This document shows, one piece after another, positions 1 through 5,686 of a stretch of DNA of 5,686 nt. Below the pieces are notes generated by a model, which worked only from the letters and a program-made list of their open reading frames with translations, did no database searches and was not told where the DNA came from. Both the position numbers and the translations under genes were made by a program. Origin of the DNA: Piscirickettsiaceae bacterium (lineage in GTDB: Bacteria > Pseudomonadota > Gammaproteobacteria > Nitrosococcales > Methylophagaceae); contig JAUXFA010000093.1 in NCBI GenBank assembly GCA_030620285.1, positions 1 through 5,686 of the forward strand, given 5' to 3'. The stretch's first letter is position 1, and each line of letters opens with the position of its first letter.

Positions 1-531
1 TAACTGTTGTTTATCTTCGAAGGTGTATGGCGACAAATTTTGCAAACATTGTTGAAACGCAGGCATAGAATCGGAAAAATGCACAGTTGATAATAGTGCG
101 TGAATTTGTTCAGTACTATTCTGACTGCGGTAACGTATCGTTGGAAAACGTCCTTCTTGGATATGGGTTAGTGCTTGTTTAGCAAGATCACCGGAAATAG
201 AAAATTGTGTTTGATTTTTGGCCGTAGGTATTGAGATCAACGGTAATCGGTCATTGCTATTTTGCCATGGAGCTTCAGCAATTTCGAAACTGACATTACT
301 TTCAGTGGCAGGAAATGAGTGGGTGCTAAAGATGAGCAATAGTTCACCATTACTACCAGAGCTTCGAATAAATTTGGCTTCACCAAAATCGGTAATAGTT
401 TGGCTGAGAGAGCATTCCAATGGTGACTCGACGACCAGCCAATGGGTGTCAGTGAATGGCGCCTGAAATTGTTCGGCTTGCACGACCGAAATAAACAGGA
501 TAAAAAGAAAAAGGATTAATTTTTGTAGCAT
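1..531 (-). CDS. motY: MotY-like flagellar motor protein, N-terminal part (3' end outside window)
   Basis: This is a partial gene read leftward: 177 codons without a stop, running off the window at base 1. The first 19 residues form a Sec signal peptide (hydrophobic LILFLFILFISVVQA, then a probable cut before EQ), so the product is periplasmic. The mature part matches what I recall of the MotY N-terminal domain: a Trp then PLEC at 37-40, ITDFGEAKF at 46-54, EGRFPTIRY at 126-134 and a Cys at 162 followed by NLSPYTFED. The two cysteines are 122 residues apart, the spacing I remember for the Vibrio MotY disulfide. MotY forms the T-ring around the polar flagellar motor and helps anchor the stator units. 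The OmpA-like peptidoglycan-binding C-terminal domain expected after this point lies outside the window. The ATG at 531 gives the signal peptide. No clear Shine-Dalgarno precedes it, and it starts 5 bases after the apt stop, so translational coupling is likely. Family assignment is from remembered motifs, not a search. Confidence 0.82.
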   Translation of the reverse strand, partial: MLQKLILFLFILFISVVQAEQFQAPFTDTHWLVVESPLECSLSQTITDFGEAKFIRSSGSNGELLLIFSTHSFPATESNVSFEIAEAPWQNSNDRLPLISIPTAKNQTQFSISGDLAKQALTHIQEGRFPTIRYRSQNSTEQIHALLSTVHFSDSMPAFQQCLQNLSPYTFEDKQQL

Positions 532-536
532 AATAA

Positions 537-1052
537 TTAGTAGTTAATAAGTGAATGAATTTGGTAGCCAGTCAGTTTATCGCGACCTTGAAGTGATGTT
601 AGTTCGATAACAAAAGCGCAAGCAATAACTTTGCCACCTAGCTTTTCAACTAATTGACAGCTAGCGTGTGCTGTGCCGCCAGTAGCCAGTAAGTCATCGA
701 CTAATAAGATGCGATCGTCAGCATTGATAGCGTCAATATGTGCTTCTAAACTAGCTTTACCGTATTCAAGAGAATAGTCAACGCTTTGTACATCATAGGG
801 CAGTTTTCCAGGTTTTCTGAGCGGGATAAATCCAACATCTAATTCTGCTGCAACCAAGCTTCCAAAAATAAATCCTCGTGCTTCCATTCCGGCAACCGCA
901 GTAATATCACTATTGTAGAAGGGTTTACTCAGTTCTGATGTGGCCATTCGTAAACTTGATGGCGATCGTACTAAGGGCGTAATGTCCTTGAACATCACTC
1001 CTGGTTTAGGAAAGTCTGGAATATCACGAATTTTAGCTTTTAATTTATCCAT
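537..1052 (-). CDS. apt: Adenine phosphoribosyltransferase
   Basis: Cytoplasmic purine-salvage enzyme that makes AMP and pyrophosphate from adenine and PRPP. The 171-residue product is close to the usual 170-183. Visible family marks are IRDIPDFPKPGVMFKDITPL at 8-27, GMEARGFIFG at 55-64, the RKPGKLP flexible loop at 79-85, and the PRPP-binding motif ILLVDDLLATGGTA at 115-128, with both acidic residues and the TGGT turn intact. The ATG at 1052 is chosen because it gives the standard family N-terminus (MDKLKAKIRDIP). The frame stays open upstream to a TTG near 1142, but those 30 extra residues do not look like the family and would run through the promoter region. No strong ribosome binding site is visible before either start. 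The gene is divergent from the lipoprotein gene and is followed after 5 bases by motY, so the two are probably one operon. Confidence 0.95.
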   Translation of the reverse strand: MDKLKAKIRDIPDFPKPGVMFKDITPLVRSPSSLRMATSELSKPFYNSDITAVAGMEARGFIFGSLVAAELDVGFIPLRKPGKLPYDVQSVDYSLEYGKASLEAHIDAINADDRILLVDDLLATGGTAHASCQLVEKLGGKVIACAFVIELTSLQGRDKLTGYQIHSLINY

Positions 1053-1079
1053 ATCAAGCAATCTATTGAGAGTTAATTT

Positions 1080-1085
1080 ATTATA
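1080..1085 (-). promoter_or_regulatory. Probable -10 box of the apt-motY promoter
   Basis: Read on the minus strand this is a perfect TATAAT, 27 bases before the apt ATG, predicting a transcript start near 1073 and a leader of about 20 bases. The matching -35 is poor: the best candidate at 16-base spacing (CAGTCA, 1107 to 1102) matches the consensus at only three positions and lies inside a small inverted repeat, so an activator or a relaxed promoter is possible. The position in the short divergent gap supports the call. Confidence 0.4.
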
Positions 1086-1094
1086 TCGGCTAAA

Positions 1095-1108
1095 ACAGTT
1101 ATGACTGT
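1095..1108. repeat. Short inverted repeat, possible operator in the divergent apt/lipoprotein gap
   Basis: ACAGT-TATG-ACTGT is a perfect 5-base inverted repeat with a 4-base centre. A second overlapping pair, GTTA...TAAC, spans 1098-1111. It covers the place where the -35 of the apt promoter should be and sits just upstream of the lipoprotein start, so it could bind a dimeric regulator acting on both directions. It does not match the LexA consensus (CTGT-N8-ACAG), as the arms are in the opposite order. Arms of five bases occur often by chance in AT-rich DNA. Confidence 0.2.
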
Positions 1109-1125
1109 AACATGAGCGTAATGAT

Positions 1126-1130
1126 GAGGT
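1126..1130 (+). promoter_or_regulatory. Shine-Dalgarno-like GAGGT for the lipoprotein gene
   Basis: GAGGT is the only good match to the 16S rRNA tail near the start of the lipoprotein gene. It lies 2 bases before the ATG at 1133 and 11 bases before the ATG at 1142; neither spacing is ideal. It lies inside the reading frame that would begin at 1112, and that earlier ATG has no such site before it, so 1112 is disfavoured. Confidence 0.4.
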
Positions 1131-1132
1131 GT

Positions 1133-1765
1133 ATGAAAACAATGAATAGAGCCGTAGGGTTACTAGTCTTAATCAGTTTGTTAACAGGTTGCTTTGGCTT
1201 AGGAAGTAAGGATGATGACGATGATACGCCGCACTATTATGTAATCGATATTGATCGGGGTGTTGTGGCATCAGAGTTTGCCAAAAATAGAGTGTTAAAA
1301 ATAAAGCCAGTACGGATGACGCCACATTTTCGCGGAAAAACAGTGGTATTTCGAGTGGGTGATGATGAATATCGGCAACAAGTGCCACATGAGTTTTTTT
1401 CTGATCCAGGGGAAATGTTTACTGAGCAATTAAAACGATGGTTACAAAAAAGTGGCTTATTTAGCCAAGTCATTGTTGATGACAGTACACCGGCAGATAT
1501 GATTCTTGAAACGGCAGTGACAGCCTTATATGGAGACCAACGTGAGCAGTTTTCTCCGCAGGCGGTGTTGGAAATGCAGTTTTTTTTGTTAGCTGCAGAT
1601 CAAAACAATGCACAAGCATTATTCCAAACAGCTCTTAGAATTGATGTTGATATCGCTGAAACTACGCCGCCAAACGTCGTAAAGGGCTGGAAACAGGGAC
1701 TTGAACAACTGTTTGCGACCGTAGAGGATGATTTTAGAGGATATTTTTCAAAACGTACCCCTTAG
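1133..1765 (+). CDS. ABC-type transport auxiliary lipoprotein (PqiC/COG3218-like)
   Basis: The 210-residue product starts with a lipoprotein signal peptide: charged start, hydrophobic AVGLLVLISL, then lipobox LLTG-Cys with the modified Cys at residue 20. Phe and Gly follow the Cys, with no inner-membrane retention Asp at +2, so outer-membrane anchoring is inferred. A linker with five Asp (27-31) precedes the folded part. That part has the pattern I associate with the ABC_trans_aux family: HYYVID near the start, DDEYRQQVPHEFFSDPGEMFTEQL in the middle, then SGLF, ILETAVTALYGDQ, AVLEMQFFLL, VKGWKQGLEQL and a final EDDFRGYF. Members are lipoprotein partners of MCE-type phospholipid ABC transporters, such as PqiC with PqiA/PqiB. 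No permease, ATPase or MCE gene adjoins it here, so its partner must be elsewhere. Start choice is uncertain among 1112, 1133 and 1142; 1133 gives a normal n-region and follows the only ribosome binding site. Family call from pattern memory. Confidence 0.78.
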   Translation: MKTMNRAVGLLVLISLLTGCFGLGSKDDDDDTPHYYVIDIDRGVVASEFAKNRVLKIKPVRMTPHFRGKTVVFRVGDDEYRQQVPHEFFSDPGEMFTEQLKRWLQKSGLFSQVIVDDSTPADMILETAVTALYGDQREQFSPQAVLEMQFFLLAADQNNAQALFQTALRIDVDIAETTPPNVVKGWKQGLEQLFATVEDDFRGYFSKRTP

Positions 1766-1864
1766 TAGCACTCCAGCCATAAAGATGCAGGAAATCGCCT
1801 TAGATGTTAGGATTAAGCCTTTAGCAGCCTTGTCTGCACAATGTGTATTTGGATGATAATATAG

Positions 1865-4453
1865 ATGACTGATATTGCTCTAGAACTCGAACCCATTAGT
1901 ATCGAAGAGGAAATGAAGCAGTCGTACCTTGATTATGCGATGAGCGTAATTGTGGGGCGTGCTTTACCTGATGTTCGAGATGGTCTAAAACCTGTTCACC
2001 GTCGCGTATTATATGCAATGCGTGAATTGAATAATAATTGGAATGGTTCCTATAAAAAATCGGCACGTATTGTCGGTGATGTTATCGGTAAATACCATCC
2101 ACATGGTGATACGGCTGTTTATGACACCATGGTTCGAATGGCGCAACCATTCTCAATGCGTTATATGCTGGTAGACGGCCAAGGTAACTTCGGTTCGGTT
2201 GATGGTGATTCACCCGCGGCGATGCGTTATACCGAAGTGCGGATGGCCAAAATTACGCATGAAATGTTGGCTGATTTAGATAAAGACACAGTGGATTTCA
2301 CTGCTAATTATGATGAGTCTGAACATGAGCCATCAGTATTGCCCACCAAAATACCTACACTACTAGTCAATGGTTCATCAGGTATCGCTGTGGGTATGGC
2401 GACGAATATTCCACCACATAATTTGACTGAAATTCTCAATGCTTGCATTGCCACCGTTGACCAGCCTGAGATCGATATTGCTGGTCTGATGGAATACATA
2501 CCTGGTCCTGATTTTCCGACGGCGGCAATGATTAATGGTTCAAATGGTATCAGTGAGGCCTATCGTACCGGCCGAGGCCGTGTTCATATCCGTGCTCGTG
2601 CAAAAATTGAGACCAATGATAGTACTGGCCAGCAAAGTATTGTCGTTGTTGAATTACCTTATCAAGTTAATAAAGCACGCTTACTTGAAAAGATCGCTGA
2701 ACTGGTCAAAGACAAAAAGATTGAGGGTATTTCTGGTTTACGTGATGAATCTGATAAAGATGGCATGCGTATGGTGGTGGTGCTTAAACGTGGTGAAGTG
2801 CCTGAAGTTGTGCTCAATAATCTTTATAAACAAACTCAAATGCAAACGGTATTTGGGGTCAATATGGTGGCAATTGTTGATGGTCGGCCACGATTATTAG
2901 GTTTAAAAGAAATTCTCGATGCCTTTATTCGTCATCGTCGTGAAGTGGTCACACGTCGCTCATTGTATGAGTTACGTAAAGCCCGAGATCGTGCCCATAT
3001 ATTAGAAGGCTTGGCGACAGCTTTAGCCAATATTGATGAAGTGATTGAACTGATCAAATCATCAGCTAGCCCAGCAAATGCTAAAGAAGCTTTATTAGCG
3101 CGTGGATGGGCATCCGAAATGATCTTGGAAATGTTGGGCGCAGCGGGTGCTGCAGCATCACGTCCTGAAGGTTTAGCAGATGAAATGGGTTTAATTGATG
3201 GTGTTTATCATTTATCAACGACACAGGCCCAAGCTATTTTGGAAATGCGTTTGCACCGTTTAACAGGGCTTGAGCAAGATAAAATTTTAGATGAATATCG
3301 TGAAGTATTGACAGAAATTGCGGCATTATTGGCAATTTTGAGTGATCCCGATAATTTGATGGCAGTGATTCGTGAAGAATTAGTTAAAGTCAAAGAAGAA
3401 TACGGTGATGAGAGGCGTACTGAAATTCTTGATCAGCACCTTGATTTAACCTTGGAGGATTTGATCACCGAAGAAGAAATGGTGGTGACGTTATCGCATG
3501 CGGGTTATGCCAAAACGCAGCAGCTAGATACTTATCGTGCACAACGCCGTGGTGGTAAAGGTAAATCTGCTACCTCAATGAAAGATGAAGACTTTATCGA
3601 GCATTTATTTATTGCCAATACCCATGACACCTTATTGTGTTTCTCAAGTGCCGGTAAAGTGTATTGGAAAAAAGTATATGAGTTGCCACAAGGTGGTCGT
3701 GCTGCTCGTGGTAAGCCAATTGTGAATTTATTGCCACTGGATGAAGGCGAACAAATCAATGCGATTTTACCTGTTCGGGAGTTTGATGACGATAAATACA
3801 TCTTTATGGCGACCGCATCTGGTACGGTGAAGAAAACACCATTAGAAGCGTATTCACGTCCAAGAGCTAACGGTATTATCGCGTTAGATCTAAAAGAAAA
3901 TGATCAATTAGTGAGTGTTGAACTGACGGATGGTCAATCGGACATTATGTTATTTAACTCTGGTGGCAAGGTTATTCGCTTTGCTGAAACAGATGTACGT
4001 TCGATGGGGCGTGTCTCTCGAGGTGTTCGCGGAATGCGGATGGCTGAAGATCTAGAGATTATCTCATTGATTATTGCGAACCCTGAAGATGGTGCAATTT
4101 TAACGGCGACTGAACATGGCTTTGGTAAACGCACAGATTTGGAACAATACCGTGTTCAAGGTCGAGGTGGTAGCGGTATTATTTCGATACAAACATCAGA
4201 GCGAAATGGTAATGTTGTTGGTGCGGTCCAGGTTAGGAATGAACATCAGATCATGCTGATTACTGATGGTGGTACTTTAGTTCGTACACCGGTAAAAGAT
4301 GTGTCGATTGTCGGTCGGAATACGCAAGGTGTAAAACTAATTAATTTAACTAAGAAAGAGAAATTAGTTGGATTAGAACGTGTGTTGGAAGAAGAGGATA
4401 ATGAAGACTCTGATTTCGATGGTGAAGAAGGCGAAACTAACACTGAAGAATAA
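1865..4453 (+). CDS. gyrA: DNA gyrase subunit A
   Basis: Subunit A of the A2B2 gyrase, which cuts and rejoins duplex DNA to add negative supercoils using ATP bound by GyrB. At 862 residues it is near the E. coli length of 875, and numbering matches E. coli at least through residue 566. Domains in order: N-terminal arm and winged-helix domain with the catalytic pair Arg121-Tyr122 in AAMRYTE; tower; coiled-coil and exit gate to about 525; beta-pinwheel C-terminal domain with an intact GyrA box QRRGGKG at 560-566, which marks gyrase rather than topoisomerase IV; and an acidic tail at 837-862. The quinolone region reads [13 protein letters not shown], with Thr at 83 and Asp at 87. The ATG at 1865 gives the normal N-terminus; only a weak GGA lies 11 bases before it. 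The frame is intact. It is followed by pheA after 8 bases. Confidence 0.98.
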   Translation: MTDIALELEPISIEEEMKQSYLDYAMSVIVGRALPDVRDGLKPVHRRVLYAMRELNNNWNGSYKKSARIVGDVIGKYHPHGDTAVYDTMVRMAQPFSMRYMLVDGQGNFGSVDGDSPAAMRYTEVRMAKITHEMLADLDKDTVDFTANYDESEHEPSVLPTKIPTLLVNGSSGIAVGMATNIPPHNLTEILNACIATVDQPEIDIAGLMEYIPGPDFPTAAMINGSNGISEAYRTGRGRVHIRARAKIETNDSTGQQSIVVVELPYQVNKARLLEKIAELVKDKKIEGISGLRDESDKDGMRMVVVLKRGEVPEVVLNNLYKQTQMQTVFGVNMVAIVDGRPRLLGLKEILDAFIRHRREVVTRRSLYELRKARDRAHILEGLATALANIDEVIELIKSSASPANAKEALLARGWASEMILEMLGAAGAAASRPEGLADEMGLIDGVYHLSTTQAQAILEMRLHRLTGLEQDKILDEYREVLTEIAALLAILSDPDNLMAVIREELVKVKEEYGDERRTEILDQHLDLTLEDLITEEEMVVTLSHAGYAKTQQLDTYRAQRRGGKGKSATSMKDEDFIEHLFIANTHDTLLCFSSAGKVYWKKVYELPQGGRAARGKPIVNLLPLDEGEQINAILPVREFDDDKYIFMATASGTVKKTPLEAYSRPRANGIIALDLKENDQLVSVELTDGQSDIMLFNSGGKVIRFAETDVRSMGRVSRGVRGMRMAEDLEIISLIIANPEDGAILTATEHGFGKRTDLEQYRVQGRGGSGIISIQTSERNGNVVGAVQVRNEHQIMLITDGGTLVRTPVKDVSIVGRNTQGVKLINLTKKEKLVGLERVLEEEDNEDSDFDGEEGETNTEE

Positions 4454-4461
4454 CGTTAATT

Positions 4462-5559
4462 ATGGCTACAAATATGCATGAACAACAGGCCTTGCAGGGC
4501 ATTCGACAAAAAATAGATGAGACTGATCTGCAAATTCAAACTTTGTTAAATAAGCGTGTGGCAATGGCGCAAGAAGTGGCACAGGTTAAAGTAGCGAATG
4601 GTGAGCAAGCTGATTTTTATCGGCCTGATCGCGAGGCAATGGTGTTACGACAAGTCATGGACCGTAATCAAGGGCCTTTATCTGACGAGGAAATGGCAAG
4701 ATTATTCCGGGAGGTTATGTCAGCATGTCTGGCGGCGGAAAAGCCATTACAAGTCGCCTACCTAGGTCCTGAAGGATCCTATACTCAGGCTGCGACATTA
4801 AAACAATTTGGCGGTTCTATTGAGTTGCAAGCGATGGCAACGATTGCAGACGTTTTCCATGCCGTGGAAACAGGCGTTACCAATTATGGTGTGGTGCCTG
4901 TTGAAAACTCAACCGAAGGTATGGTTTCTCATACCTTAGATCGCTTTCTTAGTTCATCACTGAATATTAATGGTGAAGTTTCAATGCGAATCCATCACTA
5001 TTTACTCAGTAATGAGACGGATATAACGAGCATTAACACTATTTATGCTCATCCTCAGGCTTTAGCGCAATGTCGACAGTGGCTAATAAAAAATAGCCCT
5101 AATGCTGAATTGGTTTCGACAAGTAGTAATTCAGAAGCAGCCAAAATAGTCATGAATACCGCTAATTCAGCAGCTATTGCAGCAAATCAAGCTGCTGATA
5201 TTTATAATCTTGTGGTATTGGCAAGTAATATCGAAGATGAGGCTGATAATACCACTCGATTTATTGTTATTGGAACCCAAGCAGTAGCACCTTCAGGTAC
5301 TGATAAAACAGCACTATTAGTCTCAACTAAGAACAAGCCGGGTGCATTGCAAACCTTACTGAAGCCCCTGTCTGATAAAGGTATAAGTATGACTCGAATA
5401 GAATCGCGACCTTCTCGCAAAGGTATTTGGGAATATGTGTTTTTTATTGATATAGAAGGGCACCGGCAGGACGAATCCGTTGCCGAAGCCTTGCAAATAT
5501 TAGAGCAGGAATCGTCGATGTGCCGTGTTTTAGGTTCGTACCCGAAGGCAGTTATTTAA
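4462..5559 (+). CDS. pheA: Bifunctional chorismate mutase / prephenate dehydratase (P-protein)
   Basis: This cytoplasmic enzyme of phenylalanine synthesis turns chorismate into prephenate and then phenylpyruvate. Its 365 residues match the usual P-protein length. Residues 10-92 form the AroQ-type mutase, with Arg15, Arg32, Lys43 and the PDRE segment (Arg57, Glu58) in the positions of the E. coli active-site residues. The dehydratase domain begins at [14 protein letters not shown] (98-111), has [11 protein letters not shown] (145-155) and ends with the catalytic TRF motif at 265-267. A C-terminal ACT domain carries GAL (294-296) and ESRP (314-317), the phenylalanine-binding motifs, so feedback inhibition by phenylalanine is expected. 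The sequence looks closer to the Pseudomonas type than to the enteric one. The start at 4462 is 8 bases after the gyrA stop; an in-frame ATG at 4474 is an alternative, and neither has a strong ribosome binding site. No attenuator or leader peptide could fit in the 8-base gap. Confidence 0.97.
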   Translation: MATNMHEQQALQGIRQKIDETDLQIQTLLNKRVAMAQEVAQVKVANGEQADFYRPDREAMVLRQVMDRNQGPLSDEEMARLFREVMSACLAAEKPLQVAYLGPEGSYTQAATLKQFGGSIELQAMATIADVFHAVETGVTNYGVVPVENSTEGMVSHTLDRFLSSSLNINGEVSMRIHHYLLSNETDITSINTIYAHPQALAQCRQWLIKNSPNAELVSTSSNSEAAKIVMNTANSAAIAANQAADIYNLVVLASNIEDEADNTTRFIVIGTQAVAPSGTDKTALLVSTKNKPGALQTLLKPLSDKGISMTRIESRPSRKGIWEYVFFIDIEGHRQDESVAEALQILEQESSMCRVLGSYPKAVI

Positions 5560-5561
5560 TA

Positions 5562-5686
5562 ATGAAATTGATTTTGGCTAATCCTCGTGGATTTTGTGCT
5601 GGGGTTGATCGTGCCATTGAAATCGTTGAGCGTGCCATCGAGCTGTTTGGATCGCCTATTTATGTTCGTCATGAAGTTGTTCATAA
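5562..5686 (+). CDS. ispH: 4-hydroxy-3-methylbut-2-enyl diphosphate reductase (IspH/LytB), 5' end only
   Basis: The window holds the first 41 codons plus two bases of the gene. IspH is the iron-sulfur enzyme that ends the MEP pathway by reducing HMBPP to isopentenyl and dimethylallyl diphosphate. The translated start [20 protein letters not shown] is nearly the same as that of E. coli IspH, with the first cluster ligand Cys12 in place, and continues to IYVRHEVVH, with the substrate-binding His41. The other two cluster cysteines lie beyond the window. The ATG comes 2 bases after the pheA stop. The nearest ribosome-binding match is GAAGG at 5544-5548, a rather long 13 bases away, so coupling to pheA translation is likely. 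Completeness downstream cannot be judged. Confidence 0.95.
   Translation, partial: MKLILANPRGFCAGVDRAIEIVERAIELFGSPIYVRHEVVH

Noticed and set aside
218..466. 82-codon plus-strand ORF at the left end
   Set aside because: It lies opposite the motY-like gene, which has a signal peptide and family motifs; this frame has no recognisable domain and only a random-looking composition.
1066..1096. Plus-strand promoter for the lipoprotein gene (TTGAGA at 1066-1071 with TAAAAC at 1091-1096)
   Set aside because: The -35 is good (five of six), but the spacing is 19 bases and the -10 matches only four of six, so I would not annotate it.
1053..1142. N-terminal extension of apt to a TTG near 1142
   Set aside because: The extra 30 residues are unlike the family, would cover the likely promoter, and the ATG at 1052 gives the standard Apt N-terminus.
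1173..1473. Two minus-strand ORFs inside the lipoprotein gene
   Set aside because: Antisense shadows of a well supported coding frame; no start signals or family features.
1824..1841. Small hairpins GCAG/CTGC and TTGT/ACAA between the lipoprotein gene and gyrA
   Set aside because: Stems of only four bases and no following T run, so neither a terminator nor a convincing operator.
1830..1860. gyrA promoter with TTGTCT (1830-1835) and GATAAT (1855-1860)
   Set aside because: Spacing is 19 bases and the implied transcript start would fall inside the gyrA start codon region, giving a leaderless mRNA; more likely chance.
2535..2900. 121-codon plus-strand ORF inside gyrA in another frame
   Set aside because: It overlaps conserved gyrA sequence completely and has a composition typical of a shifted frame.
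3208..4443. Several minus-strand ORFs inside gyrA
   Set aside because: Antisense shadows of gyrA; no independent coding evidence.
5202..5420. 72-codon minus-strand ORF inside pheA
   Set aside because: Antisense to the TRF and ACT-domain segments of pheA, which explain the sequence fully.

Overview
The window is a compact chromosomal housekeeping segment from a gammaproteobacterium with moderately low GC (low 40s percent by eye). The evidence is a full-length gammaproteobacterial-type GyrA, a Pseudomonas-like fused chorismate mutase/prephenate dehydratase, an IspH start very close to that of enteric bacteria, and a MotY-like flagellar motor protein, which points to a polar, sodium-type or MotY-dependent flagellum. 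Genus cannot be fixed from the sequence. A marine or aquatic lineage of the Methylophaga, Cycloclasticus or Thiomicrospira kind would fit the GC and gene content, but that is only a guess.

Layout: two transcription units diverge from about 1053-1132. Leftward (minus strand) run apt (adenine phosphoribosyltransferase, 1052 to 537) and, 5 bases further on, a motY-like gene that starts at 531 and leaves the window at base 1. Rightward run a predicted outer-membrane lipoprotein of the ABC-transport auxiliary family (1133-1765), gyrA (1865-4453), pheA (4462-5559) and the first 41 codons of ispH (5562 to the window end). The gaps gyrA-pheA (8 bases) and pheA-ispH (2 bases) imply one transcript. The 99-base gap before gyrA could hold a promoter, but I see no convincing one.

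Functionally the genes are mixed: purine salvage and flagellar motor on the left; envelope lipid/ABC transport accessory, DNA supercoiling, phenylalanine synthesis and isoprenoid precursor synthesis on the right. Coding regions fill almost everything and all open reading frames are intact. I see no mobile element, CRISPR array, tRNA, rRNA, riboswitch or strong intrinsic terminator, and nothing that looks like a new defence or mobile system. The points worth a second look are modest: the gene order (apt-motY; gyrA-pheA-ispH with no serC between gyrA and pheA), an isolated ABC-auxiliary lipoprotein gene, Thr at the quinolone-relevant GyrA position 83, a small inverted repeat in the divergent promoter region, and a short ORF ending just before gyrA.
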